Below the pieces are notes generated by a model that was not told the DNA's origin, did not search any database, and worked only from the letters and a program-made list of their open reading frames with translations. The position numbers and the translations under genes are program-made. A stretch of 64,000 nt of DNA from Solanum dulcamara (lineage: Eukaryota; Streptophyta; Magnoliopsida; Solanales; Solanaceae). The DNA lies in the NCBI RefSeq assembly GCF_947179165.1, contig NC_077248.1, positions 53,863,732 to 53,927,731 on the forward strand, in the 5' to 3' direction. Shown here piece by piece: positions 35,270 through 47,052 of the stretch (positions are counted from its first letter, which is position 1; every line of letters begins with the position of its first letter).

Positions 35270-35724
35270 TCATTTTGATAATGTGTACCTTTGCTCCACA
35301 TTTACATTTATAAAACATCTTGGTATATCACTTGTTCCTTGGTTGATATTGTTGACATCTCTTTGCAGTTGAAAGAGTTTGGTCCCATCTGCTTGATAAT
35401 ACCTCTTTTCAAGCTCATTCCATAATTTCTCACCAATTTGTGAATAAATCACACTCTCACTGATGTCTGATGTCTTTACTTAGAGATTAGAAGCCAAGCA
35501 AGGATTATGTCATTGCTTCTTTTCCACTGAATCTGATGAGGAATGTGACAAGCCTCAGTGATGAATTCTAATTTATTTTTGGCTAAGAGAGATATAAGAA
35601 CTCCTCTTCTCCAATTTCCATGACCAAATTCATCAAAGCTCACATTTATAATTTTTTTTTTGTATTGTGGGCTTCGTATATAATCGCTTCTGTCCTCCAC
35701 TTGTGTCTGCAACGGTGAGTTCAT
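35270..35724 (-). pseudogene. Orphan Copia gag fragment
   Basis: Two pieces joined by a frameshift near 35453-35475: GHGNWRRGVLISLLAKNKLE and NDIILAWLLISK, then YSQIGEKLWNELEKRYYQ and KLFQLQRDVNNINQGTSDI. This is the N-terminal gag of Ale/Retrofit-type Copia elements (family recalled). No protease, RT or clear LTR is attached, so it is an isolated relic. Confidence 0.75.
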
Positions 35725-35761
35725 CGAATGAGAAATTTATTCCTGAAAACGTGTCTAACAT

Positions 35762-35928
35762 ATTCTTTTATTAACTACATTTTATACTAATTAACTCCTA
35801 ATTAATTATTAACTATCCATCCGATTTTTATATTTTTTTCTTTTCTTTTCTTTATGAATTAACTTTTCTTTTATTAACTATATTTTATACTAATTAACTC
35901 CTAATTAATTATTAACCACCCATCCGAC
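35762..35928. repeat. Direct duplication of about 62 bp
   Basis: TTCTTTTATTAACTA.ATTTTATACT...CATCCGA occurs at 35763-35824 and again at about 35867-35928 with a few mismatches, separated by a pyrimidine-rich linker. It is followed by a C13 homopolymer at 35938-35950. Confidence 0.8.
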
Positions 35929-36355
35929 CCCCGAATTCCCCCCCCCCCCCAAACTCCAATCGTCTTCTCCACCAAAATGGGGAGAAAAAAATCTTCTTCT
36001 TCTTAATGGGTTTTGAAAGAAAAAAAATCAAAATTCAAAATGAGGAGTAAATAGAAGTGAATGCTTCTCCTTTTTTTTTTTACTTTACAGAATTTGATGC
36101 GTTTTTCCTTTTTTTTTTTGCCACGTTAGTTTTAGGGGGTAATAATTTTACTTATAGGTAGTTTAGGTGTATAATAGATCGCCATGATAATTTAAGTATG
36201 TAGCTAACTTTTCGATATAACTTTAGAGGAGAATTTATTTTTGTCCAGTCCTCCTACAACCTAGGATCTCCACTTATATATTATATATATTTTTGTGTGT
36301 GTGTTTGTGTGTGACACTATTAATATATTTTATTTTGAAATCTATAGAAATATGT

Positions 36356-36360
<5 letters not shown>

Positions 36361-36396
<36 letters not shown>
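36361..36396. repeat. (TA)n microsatellite
   Basis: An uninterrupted run of about 18 TA dinucleotides. Confidence 0.95.
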
Positions 36397-36400
<4 letters not shown>

Positions 36401-36543
36401 GATAGGATAGCTAAAAGTATCAATAAGACTGATGGAATAATAAATAAAATTAAGGTGAATATTATATTGCCTATCTCAGCAAAAAATTACATGTGCATTG
36501 AAACGGGTGATTCTTTCAGCATTTGAGCGATTACTACAAGTTC

Positions 36544-36720
36544 CGATTAACTATGATATTAGGAGATGTACTTTCTAGTCTTTTCATATATATGAGTAGA
36601 CACGATTAACTATGATATTAGGAGATGTACTTTCTAGTCTTTTCATATATATGAGTAGACACGATTAACTATGATATTAGGAGATGTACTTTCTAGTCTT
36701 TTCATATATATGAGTAGACA
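36544..36720. repeat. Three perfect tandem copies of a 59-bp unit
   Basis: Units at 36544-36602, 36603-36661 and 36662-36720 are identical (starting CGATTAACTATGATATTAGG). Non-coding. Exact identity implies very recent amplification. Confidence 0.95.
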
Positions 36721-37280
36721 CAGAGTAAGAATTTTAAATTTATGAATTTCTAGTCTTTTAATATTAAAAATATATACATATTCAATACATTTTCAAAGAC
36801 ATAGAGAATGCAAACTAACACTATTGAGTACAGTTAAATCAGTAATTCATATTTTAGCTCTGTTTTTACTGATATTCACATTCAACAAATTTTAGCAGCT
36901 ATTTAGGTTTGATTCAAAATTTGTATTTATATTAAATTTTTTACTAAATATGTATTAAAAAAAATTGAGATTTCATTGGCCTTGTGGCCGGTTATGTAGC
37001 TATCATGTGGAACCTTTTCATGGTAGAATTAATTTTGGCCCATTTCTATTTTAAAGAAATATCCTTTAAATATGACAAGTCATCGATTGTCGCCATCACT
37101 ACACGTCAAAGGTTGTAATAACGGCTGAAAGCTACTCTCATTTATTGTGTGTTTTGGCAAATATATTAAAAGCTTATCCTACCATTTCATGAAAATTTCA
37201 TGCTCTTTCTATTCCCTTGCATTTCATGAATATTTTCTAATTATCTTATGTTCATGAATACTTGTATTATATTTTCTTTG
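36721..37280. other. Anonymous AT-rich spacer
   Basis: No gene or recognisable repeat seen. Confidence 0.45.
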
Positions 37281-37288
37281 GGTGTGTC

Positions 37289-37943
37289 TAGGGCTGTACA
37301 GGGCAAATTGATAAACCGCATCAAACCGACAAATTAAATCAAATCGAAAAAACTCGACTAGTGGTTTGGTTTGACTTAATTTGGTGTTTGAAAAAACCCC
37401 CGACCATTTTAGGGTTGGTTTGATTTTAACTAAAAAAAGTCAAACCAAACCCAAACCGACTCGATTATAGATATACTAATTTTAAATTATGTTATACATA
37501 AAAATATTTATTAAAATATAATTTATAAATATTTTTTAAATTTTTTTCATAATTTTTGTTTTCTTTCTTACATTTAGATTTGGACTTGAGAAGCCCATCT
37601 AAATAATATACAAAAAAAGCCCATCTTATAAAGTTATATTATAAAGTTAAAACTTCAAACAGTGTTCTGCGTCCATCTTATATGTTGATATTTTGTACTA
37701 GAACTCTTTTTAAGAAGCACTGCTCTGTGTTTTTTAGTAGATACTATGAAAAAACCAAAAAAACCCGAAAAAAACCCGAGAAACCCGAAAAACCCGAAAA
37801 AATCCGAAAAACCCGAGAAAAATTGATATCGAAAAACCCGACTTTTGTTGGTTTGGTTTGGTTTACAGATTTTATAACCCGACACAAATGGTTTGGTTTG
37901 GTTTGTAAAAAATCCGAACCAACCCGATCCATGTACACCCCTA
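37289..37943 (-). mobile_element. Non-autonomous hAT-like element, copy 2
   Basis: 655 bp, inverted relative to copy 1: begins TAGGGCTGTACA, ends TGTACACCCCTA, with a perfect 8-bp duplication GGTGTGTC at 37281-37288 and 37944-37951. It shares the subterminal AACC/GGTTTGG repeats and the AT-rich core with copy 1. The Gly/Phe-rich and Lys/Pro-rich frames across it are repeat artefacts. Confidence 0.88.
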
Positions 37944-37951
37944 GGTGTGTC

Positions 37952-38337
37952 AATGTACGTATACACTTGACATAGACATGATATATAGTAATATACATTG
38001 ACGCACACAAACATACAGTCATATACACAATTATATCATTGTATTTCCTGTGTATATCATTGTACCATACGTATAGTAAGTACACATAAAAATTACTTTC
38101 ACTTAGATATTTAAAGTTCAAACCATCATAACAACCACCCTTTTCATCATATTTTTTCTTCCTTTTTAATTTCTAGCACCCACCCCTCCTCCAAGAGTCC
38201 CTTATTTTCTTAAGTTGCTATTTTTTTTAAAAAGCATTATTGCTATGTTGATTAATTACGGTTGTGTTTTAAAAATATGCATGTAATTAGGGGTTCTTTT
38301 TTGTTGCATAATATAAAATTCTCTTACTTAAAATTTA
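37952..38337. other. Spacer
   Basis: AT-rich with ATATAC-type runs at 37970-38070; no gene seen. Confidence 0.45.
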
Positions 38338-38579
38338 TACTTCCTTAATCCTAATTTATGTTGCATCGTTTGGCTTAACGCAATGTTTAAGAAAAAAATT
38401 AAAGAGTTTTGAAATGTGTAATCTAAAACAAACCTAATTGTGAACTGCAATCATAGATTATTTTACGAGTAAAGAAGAATTTTAAAATTAAATTTCCTCT
38501 AAATATAGAAATATGTCATTCTTTATAGAATAAACTAAAAAGGAAAATATAGCACATAAATAAGAACCATAAAAGTACT
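38338..38579. mobile_element. Stowaway-like MITE, decayed
   Basis: The left part TACTTCCTTAATCCTAATTT ATG, then TTGCATCGTTTGGCTTAACG, and the right part AGACT-like AAACTAAAAAGGAAAATATA GCACATAAAT, match the common plant consensus whose ends read CTCCCTCCGTCCC (recalled). Ends are degenerate. Confidence 0.6.
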
Positions 38580-39554
38580 TGCTAACAATTTTAATTTTTA
38601 GATAAAATGGTCATATAATTAAACACCATACAAACAATAATGGTGTTTTTTTTTTATTTCATAATTTTTTTTTCTTCCGGTCGGGGGTCGAGTGAAATAG
38701 GAAATTGTGTGTTTTTCTTAAATTTCTGAGTGGAGAAGTTGATTTCCATATCAGTAGGGTGATAATGGAGGTCAATATCAAGGCAATGATCACTCCATTT
38801 AAGTAAATATAGATAGTGAAAGGATGATACTTTATCACTAGCCACTTGGCATGCATTTAGTTTGGAAAAAAGTAGGCTGGTCACACCAAACCAATTACTA
38901 CTTCATTAGTTAAATTTGAAAACTGCGTGGACAGAAAATTCAGAAAAAGAATGGTACGGGGTCGGTGGTCATAACTCGATAATAATCATCATAGATATTC
39001 CAAGTGTCACTTTCTTTCTTCTTCAAAGACTTTTGGAAGTGTTTTGGACTGTGAAGCATGAAAGCTCCCCCACCACCCCGCACTCTAGCTAAATCACACT
39101 TTTACGATAAAGTATTGAAGATCTATTTTAATTAAATTCTCAGATGTTTTCAATCATAAAGTAAGTTCACTTGTATTAGTTAAAATTTAAACATTTATTT
39201 TAAAATCTTGAAAAACTTATACTCGAGGTCACATCAAGTAGGCATTTCGTCATAGACTTTGAGAGGATGTTTTCAAGTTCTTATTTCGAATCAATAACTT
39301 CAAATCTCAAAATTCTTCAAAGAGTAGTATTTAAAATTTCAAATTGTGATTTAAATTTATTTTTATACATAAATTTGATCCATAAATTTATATTTTACAA
39401 AAATCACAACTTTAAGTTTTGCAAAAGAAGAAGAAGAAGAAAGACCCATGCTAAATCGACGTGTAGAGATTGTTCATGCCATATAGAAGGATTTAACAAA
39501 GGATATGTAGTTACTAGCTACTGTTATTGATTTATTAGACCAAATTAAGAATGG
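38580..39554. other. Anonymous region before the LINE
   Basis: No supported gene; short frames at 38654-38884 and 39267-39530 have no family features. (GAA)n at 39427-39441. It may include unrecognised 5' LINE sequence. Confidence 0.4.
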
Positions 39555-39766
39555 AGGCGGCGTACAAGTTGAGATGAGGACAAAGAGAATTGTGTTTGTT
39601 ATCGAGAAAACCAATTTAGCTTCATGTTTGGGCATTCGACAATAGAAGTCATACATCTAGTAAGGCGATAATGGATTTACATATAGTGTTTATTGACCTA
39701 GAAATTATATGGAGATGTTTGGAGGCTAAAGATGTACATGAATCTTGGGTTCTATGGAGATGTTTG
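39555..39766 (+). pseudogene. LINE reverse transcriptase, upstream piece
   Basis: The frame reads CYRENQFSFMFGHSTIEVIH LVRR, then after a shift DLHIVFIDLE (motif A with its catalytic Asp, 39689-39703) and WRCLEAKDVHES (from 39710), the recognisable core of plant non-LTR RT. A 45-bp unit encoding the WRCLEAKDVHESWVL segment is tandemly repeated from 39710. Copia C interrupts the second copy at 39767; the gene resumes at 56424. Confidence 0.8.
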
Positions 39767-40059
39767 TGTTAGAAGTTAAGAAGTTGAGGGCTTTTTAGTC
39801 TTTTGATTAAAATTCTGTTAAAAACTAATTAGTTGGTTAGTTAGGTGAGGTGATTGTAACTGATTGGTTGTTACACTAATTAGCTATGTGGATGTGTATT
39901 AGTATGTACTCTGATGAATGAAATAACACAATGTGAGAAGATATTTTCTCTTCTCTCTTCCACATCTCTCCTCTCTCTCTTCTTCTTCTTCTCTTTTCTT
40001 CTTCTTTTCTCTGTTTCTAGCTTTAACAAGCAGGTTGAAGCTCAATATGAAATTGTTCA
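39767..40059 (+). repeat. 5' LTR of Copia C
   Basis: 293 bp, TGTTAGAAG...TTGTTCA, with a CT-rich stretch at 39950-40010. Followed directly by the primer site TGGTATCAGAGCCC at 40060-40073. Confidence 0.93.
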
Positions 40060-40073
40060 TGGTATCAGAGCCC
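40060..40073 (+). other. Primer-binding site of Copia C
   Basis: TGGTATCAGAGCCC, complementary to the initiator tRNA-Met 3' end, immediately after the 5' LTR. Confidence 0.88.
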
Positions 40074-40224
40074 ATATCACAGTGATTTGCTGTGATAGGT
40101 GTTCCGGTTTTGAGTCAAAGAATCTAGTTAGATTCATAGATTCATAAGTTTTTTTAGGTTGGTTTGCAGGTCTAAGCTCAGATCGTCCCTACAACTACAG
40201 AAATCAGGAAGAAAATTTTGAAAT

Positions 40225-40481
40225 ATGACAGGTGAAGAAACCCTAGGTCAACGAGTTCAGCTAAATTCAAGTAACAGCTCCATGTCTGGGCAAGGTATTG
40301 ACTACAACCATCCACTTTTCTTAAGTCCTACAGATGTAAGTGAAATCAATATTATTTCGTTTCAACAGCTTGGTGTGGAGAACTACCACTGTGGAACCGA
40401 TCGATCAAACTAACTCTACTAGGAAGGAACAAATTAGGGCTAGTTGATGGTACATGCAGAAAAGAGATGTATGGTGAGGAA
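40225..40481 (+). pseudogene. Copia C gag, N-terminal piece
   Basis: It starts MTGEETLGQRVQ and continues YNHPLFLSPTDVSEINIISF, a typical Copia gag start; a frameshift after GVENYH leaves the remainder (IKLTLLGRNKLGLVDGT) in another frame. It is cut by Gypsy 2 at 40482 and resumes at 51832 with LWSQW. Confidence 0.85.
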
Positions 40482-40486
40482 CTGTG

Positions 40487-43400
40487 TGTTACACCCCACA
40501 TTCTTGAACTCGAAAGGTTCCTAAAGTTACTTAAAAGCTATCATGTGAGCCACCTAAGTTACGACACCATTAAACAACTCCAAGGAGGGAGAGTGTGACA
40601 CCCCACAGTAGGGAAGATTGGAAATAAGGTCAAGAGAAGTCGGAGGAAGTTGGAGGCCAAGCGATGAGTCGTAGGATGTGATTTGCTTATGTACGCCTCT
40701 AACTTAGAAGTTTTACTTACCTAATCTATTTGAGTACATACCAAGCTTTCATAGCATGAATGACATATGCTCTTAAACTAAGACGAGATTACGAACCCAC
40801 GAGGAAGAGAAAAAAATTTCGCGAGGCAGCCAATAGGAGGGTGACACGTGGCAGCCCTAAGCAAGCAGGTGACCCACCTACTTGGGGTCAAGTAGGTGAC
40901 CCACCTGCTTGGGGGAGGTGGACTCCGCTGCCACGTGGCAGCACCCCATTGGCCGCATGATTGAGGTGGCCCAATGAGGGCCTGACACGTGTCACCCTTA
41001 GGAGCTGACATGTGTCACCTCATATATATATGTATATGTAATACTTCAGTTGTTCATTTATCCAAAACAGTAGCTAAACTTAGAAAAAAAACGTGAAAAG
41101 AGAGAAAAGAGAGGCAACCTTGGTTCTTGAAGATTAAAGGTGAGTTTCTCAACTTTCTTCCGTGAATTAATTATATACGGTGTATTTTAAGTACGTGGAT
41201 ACGTATATATGTGTTTTAAGATGTTCATGGAACTAAAACTCCAGTGTTGCAACTGAAATTTTGAAGGAAAAAGGGAGAGAAAACGTGAAAAGGGGCAAGG
41301 GAGAGGGCTACGGATTTGACCCTTTTTGGGTAAGCTTCCGGGTTTCGTTCTGTGAATTAATTAATTTACGTGTTCCTAAGTTGTATATTGGTGTTTTATA
41401 ACGTAAAAATTCAATTTGGGGCAGCGAGGAAGTACCACAAGCAGCCCGCTCAATTTCAGCACGTTGAAGAAGTTCCGAGGCACAATTTCGGCTAGTTTTA
41501 GCCAATTTCGGAAAAGGTAAGTTCTTCCCCTATAATTTGAAGTTTATGATGTTAAATTAGGGTGTATTATAAACCTTAGTAGCTGATGGAAGTTGGGTAA
41601 AAGGCTTCAAAAGTTCGGCGTTCGAAATAAGCGAAATTGGAATCGCTATAGTTAATTGTAATCGAATAATGCCTCGCGCTTGTGGTGTGTGACGTCTGGT
41701 CGTGTGGTGAGTTCTTAGGGTGATGGGATGTGTGTTTCTAAGGTCGTGGGGGGATGCTGGTTGCAGCCACATGACCCTCTGCTTTGCAATTAAAGAATTC
41801 GCGAAAGAAAGATTAAAAACTCTAGTTTTGGTATCTTAGTTTCGAGTGAATTGTTGAGGGTTTATATTGTGTAATGTTGTCGTAATATGTATATGTATGG
41901 GCTGATAGCTGTATTGTTGGTTAGCTGCAGGTGCTAAGGACATGGTTGTGGATTCGGATAGGGCACATTATAGGGGAGGTGCTGTCCAATTTTCGTTAAC
42001 TTCTTAACTGGTTAAGGAACTAGTAGAGGATGCGAGCGAGGGGACGAGCTCGATGAATACTCGTAGGTAGTCTAAGTTGCTGAAAAGTCTAAGGTTGTTA
42101 ATACTTGCTTCCGTGTTAAATAGGTTTCGAGGACAACGTCGTGGACGATTATGGGAAATCCATTAGAGGTATGTAAAGCCTATTCTTTCTCTTCTTTTGG
42201 CATGTCGTAGAGGTAAGTAAACAATGATGCGATATATGAAGTAATTCCATTCCTAAGTGTCTCTTATTCACTTCTGGGTAATGAACTTTTATAACAGTTA
42301 AGCTACTTTCCTTGAACCTTACCTATACTAAGGACTTAATGAATATACGGGCTCCTAGTTGTAAGGACTATATGAAAACATGTATTCTGGAGTCCTTAAG
42401 CAATTAGCATTATCTTAGTACGTGTCTAAGGACCCCGAGACACTAACTAGTATAGACCTAATAGCATTTAGAGGACATTTAAGGTGATTACATTATAACC
42501 CTGATTCTCAGACGATAGCTTAATTTGCTTCTACGGTCGAGTCTTCGATAATGATTTAAATTACATATAGTTACTCATTACTCTACTCGTGTATACAGTG
42601 ACACATCTTTCACCGAGTCCCGGGCCGGGGTATGTTCTCGTGCGCAGTTCACTGCCTTATTCCTCGAGTCCCTCATTAGAGGGACGGGATACGTGTGTAT
42701 ATATTTATATGATGATGTATGGTAATAAGATAATGATGGCACGGGGTTGTGATGATATTACAGATGTATCCACCGGACCCCTAATAGGGCTGGCTATATG
42801 ATATAATTTGAACATGCATGCTTTTATAATTCACAAGGTACAAGAACAGGTTTCTCATATGATATGTTATCCCCTGCTTTGCAGTTTTAGATATGGTTTC
42901 AGTTATGTTATATTATGTTTTACATACTCAGTACATATGTCGTACTGACCCCCTTCTCTGGAGGGGGGCTGCGTTCATGCCCGCAGGTACAGGTACACAG
43001 TTTGGGGATCCGCCAGCGTAGGAGTCCCACTCAACGGTCCGAAAGTGCTCCATTGTGCTGGAGCCTGACTTTTGGGTACTACACCTTATTGTACATATTT
43101 GTTTTGTTCACGGGTACGGCGGGGGCCCTGTCCCACCTTATGTTACAGTTTTCTTACTCTTAGAGGTCTGTGGATGCATAGGTGGGTTGTATACATATGT
43201 GGGTGGTATACGTATGTAGGTTGTACGTGTATATGAGTGGTGTATGAGCTGTATATGAGTTGTATATGAGTTGTGTATGATCTGTATATGAGTTGTATAT
43301 CAGTGGTACATGAGGTTTATATGTATGTATGTACAACTGTACTGATATGACTTATAATTTGGGGCGTTCCCTGTATTGTGGCGGCCTTGTCGGCTCGCGT

Positions 43401-43575
43401 ATGTATGTAGTACGGAACGACCCTATACGTTACTACAACCTTATCGGCTTATATGTTTCTTACATGTTGATGCATTTGTGGTATAAACAGGAGACGGGTT
43501 ATGTATAGTTGGCAGGGGTACACGTGTATGTCCAGTTTGGGCACCCATCACGGCCTACGGGGTTGGGTCGTGACA
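40487..43575 (+). repeat. 5' LTR of Gypsy 2
   Basis: 3089 bp. The U3 part holds three CACGTG G-boxes, an inverted repeat of AAGCAGGTGACCCACCTACTT against its complement (40863-40910), CCAAT motifs (40830, 40970) and TATATATA at 41023-41030. A degenerate GTATATGAGTT array lies at 43180-43330. TGGTATTAGAGCAG at 43580-43593 is a primer site with one mismatch. Open frames such as 40760-40960 are not genes. Confidence 0.9.
40845..41030 (+). promoter_or_regulatory. G-box cluster and TATA box in the Gypsy 2 LTR
   Basis: Perfect CACGTG hexamers at 40845-40850, 40932-40937 and 40986-40991, each in an ACACGTGG/CCACGTGG/ACACGTGT setting like ABRE/G-box sites, lie upstream of TATATATA at 41023. The arrangement recurs in the 3' LTR at 49093, 49180 and 49234. 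Such sites bind bZIP and bHLH factors in plants; activity here is inferred. Confidence 0.65.
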
Positions 43576-43777
43576 GAAGTGGTATTAGAGCAGTTTGTCC
43601 TTGGAGTGTCCACATACCGTGTCTAGTAGAGGCTTGTTTATCGGTGTGTTGTGCACCACATCTATAAACAGGAAGCTATAGGACATTTAGGATGTTACTT
43701 TCTTTCTTATTATAGATCGTGCGATAGAGCTATGTTTTAGGATGACCCTTCACTAACCTACCTTTATGTTTATAGTG

Positions 43778-45130
43778 ATGCCTCTACGGAAAGCAACCAC
43801 TGCCCAGAAGGGCAAGTCAGTAGCTGGGGAAACTAGTCAGACCCCAAGAATTACTAGGGCCCGTGCCCAGTCTATGCCGAGGATTGTACTTCAGTCGGCA
43901 AGTTCTACTACGTCGCCACCCCCAGAGGAGTTTAGGGCAGCAGCAGCTGTAGATCTCAAACCTCCAGTATAGGAGCCTCCAGTCCCACAGCATAGGGCGG
44001 AAGACAGAGCTATGAGAGATGCAGTGCAGTTGCTGACTGGACTGATGGCAGGACAGGCTCAGAGGAATGGCCCAGATGATGCAAATAGACAAGATACCTT
44101 GAGGGTTCGTGACTTCCTAGCCTACAATCCCCCAGAATTTCATGGATCGAGACCTGCAGAGGACCCACAGGAGTTCACTAGACAGATGCAGCATACACTA
44201 TGAATCATTAGGGCCTCGGAGACTGAGTCGGTGGAATTAGCTTCCTATCGGCTGCGTGATGTGGCCGCTAACTGGCACGAGTCTTGGGAGTTATCGAGGG
44301 GCGAGGGTGCTCCTCCAGCTGAATGGGATGAATTTGCAGAAGCCTTTCTTAGCCACTTCCTACCTCTAGAAATGAAACGAGCCAGGGTTGATAAATTTTT
44401 GCAGTTAAAGCAGAACGACAGGAGTATTCGCGACTATAGCCTCGAGTTTGACTCATTGGCGAGGTATGCCCCCACAGTTGTAGCAGATATGGCAGACAGG
44501 GTGTATTGGTACATTATGGGCTTGGACCTTTATTTGGTTGATAGCTGCATGGCTATGGCTTCTCAGCCAGGCATGGATATTGCCCGGGTGCAAGCCTATG
44601 CCCAAGGGGTAGAAGAGCAACATAGAAGGCGATAGCCCGACAGAGGTTTTGATAGAAGTCAGCCAAAGAGGGCTAGGTCAGTTGGTTATCCAGGGGAATT
44701 TCGCAGCGGGCGATTCCAGCAATCTGGTAGGTATCCTTCCCAGCCAGCTCGGAGTGTACCTCCACAGTTTCTAGGTGGAAGAGTTGAGAGCACCAGATAT
44801 TTGGGGCCTAGTCAAAGCTCCAGAGCTTCAGGTACACAGGTGGACCAGAGTTCTTGACAGTCAAGACAACTAGTACCACAGTGTCCCCATTGTAATAGAC
44901 TTCATTTTGGGGAATATCGCCGAAGTACAGGTGCCTGTTTTTCTTGTGGCCGCCAAGGACATATTGCGAGAGAATGTCCGTTTAAAAGTACTCCTGGTGG
45001 TATGGCTCAGCCAACTGGGTCAGTTGCAGGTTCTTCTTCTTCTGTGGCTATGCGCCCGATAGGGCGGGGTATGCAGATACTGGCAGGCCGTGGTAGATAT
45101 CGTGGTGGAACTTCTAGTTCTGGCAGCCCT
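43778..45130 (+). pseudogene. Gypsy 2 gag
   Basis: Starts MPLRKATTAQKGK (an ATG 12 bp upstream is also in frame). In-frame stops at 43970-43972 (TAG) and in MQHTL-x-IIRASE (TGA), and later ones after HRRR and DQSS, break a frame holding DVAANWHESWELSRGEG, FLSHFLPLEMKRARVDKF, YAPTVVADMADRVYWYIMG and a zinc knuckle [15 protein letters not shown] (about 44935-44980). Confidence 0.9.
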
Positions 45131-47040
45131 TCTAAACGTATGTATGCATTGGCCAGTAGACAAGATCAGGAAGCGTCGCCAAATGTAGTCACAGGTATAT
45201 TATCAATCTTCTCTCGGGACGTATATACGTTGATGGATCCCGGCTCTAATTTATCATATATATCTCCTTTTGTTGCTAATAGAATTGGGATTAAGCCTGA
45301 ATTAATAAAAGCATTTAAGGTGGCTACACCAGTAGGAGACTCTCTTGTGGTGAAACAAGTATATAGAAATTGCCCGGTTAATGTATATAGTCATCGTACC
45401 TTGGCTGATTTGATAGAATTGGATATGGTGGAATTTGATGTTATTATGGGTATAGATTGGTTAGCTTCTTGTCATGCCAACATAGACTGTAGAAATAAAG
45501 TAGTTTGGTTCCAGTTTCCAGGTGAATCAATTGTTGAGTGGGCAGGAAACACGGCATTGCCGAAGGGTAAGTTTATTTCATACCTTAAGGCAAGGAAAAT
45601 GATCAGGAAGGGGTGTATTTATCATTTAGTCCACGTGCACGATCTGGAAGCAGAGGTGCCAACTCTTCAGTCGGTACCCGTGGTTAATGAATATCCGAAT
45701 GTGTTTCCAGATGAACTTCCAGGTCTTCCTCCCGAACGGGAGATAGAGTTCACGATAGACATGCCACCAGATACTCAGCCTATTTCTATTCCCCCATATA
45801 GAGTGGCACCCGCGGAATTAAAGGAGCTAAAGGAGCAACTAAAGGACTTGCTGGAAAAAGGCTTCATTAGGCCCAGTACATCCCCATGGGGAGCGCCGAT
45901 ATTATTTGTTAAAAAGAAAGATGGATCGCTGCAAATATGCATTGACTATAAGCAGTTGAACAAGGTAACAATTAAGAGAAGATATCCCCTCCCCAGGATT
46001 GATGATTTGTTTGACCAGTTACAGGTTGCTAAACGCTTTTCGAAGATAGACCTGCGGTCAGGCTACCATCAGGTACGGGTAAGAGAAGCGGATATCCCAA
46101 AGACTGCATTCAGAACCCGATACGGACATTATGAGTTCAAAGTGATGTCTTTTGGGTTGACAAATGCTCCAGCGGTGTTTATGGACTTGATAAACCAAGT
46201 GTTCAAACCATTTCTAGATTTGTTCGTGATCGTATTTATTAATGATATTTTGGTCTATTCACGATCAGAAAAGGAACATGCGGATCATTTGCGGGCAGTA
46301 CTGGGAATACTCCAACACCAGAAATTATATGCTAAATTTTCTAAATGTGAATTTTGGTTAACTTCAGTGGCTTTTCTGGGGCATATTATTGGGATCGATG
46401 GTATTCGCATAGATACGCAGAAGATTGAGGCCGTGAAGGCATGGCCAAGACCTACAACTCCTATGGAGGTACGTAGCTTTTTGGGGTTAGCAGGATATTA
46501 CAGAAGGATCGTAGAAGGGTTTGCTTCTATTTCGGCGCCTTTAATAAGGCTGACTCAAAAGGCGGCTAAGTTCCAGTGGACTGATGTTTGTGAACGGAGC
46601 TTTCAGTTGTTAAAAGAAAAATTGACTACGGATCCTATTCTAACCCTTCCAGAAGGACCCAATGGTCTTGTTATTTATTGTGATGCTTCCGGTATTGGAC
46701 TTGGATGTGTGTTGATGCAACAGGGTAAAGTTATAGCTTATGCCTCCCGAAAGCTCAGGAAATATGAAAAGAATTATCCAACCCATGACTTGGAATTAGC
46801 AGCGGTGATTCATGCCTTGAAAATATGGAGGCACTATTTATATGGTGTACATGTGGATATCTATACAGATCACAAAAGCCTCTAGTATATCTTCAAACAA
46901 AAGGAATTGAACTTACGGCAGAGAAGGTGGTTGGAATTACTGAAAGATTATGATGTCGATATCTTATACCACCCTGGGAAAGCGAATATGGTGGCGGATA
47001 TGCTCAGCTGTAAATCAATGGGTAGCTTAGCAGAGGTACG
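45131..47040 (+). pseudogene. Gypsy 2 protease, RT and RNase H
   Basis: One frame open to 46885: protease [36 protein letters not shown], then RT with [39 protein letters not shown] and RNase H with [15 protein letters not shown] and YTDHKSL. The RT box reads FINDILVYS: the first catalytic Asp is Asn (codon 46241-46243), which should abolish polymerase activity. TAG at 46883-46885 interrupts RNase H; a further stop lies near VADMLSC. Confidence 0.92.
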
Positions 47041-47052
47041 ACCGGGAAGGAA

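Noticed and set aside
36544..36720. Possible CRISPR-like array
   Set aside because: The units are contiguous with no spacers, and the window is eukaryotic.
37655..38121. Gly/Phe-rich and Lys/Pro-rich frames resembling low-complexity proteins
   Set aside because: They are translations of the subterminal repeats of hAT-like copy 2.
40760..41011. Overlapping frames, repeated exactly at 49008-49259
   Set aside because: They fall on the G-box/inverted-repeat promoter part of the Gypsy 2 LTR upstream of the TATA box.
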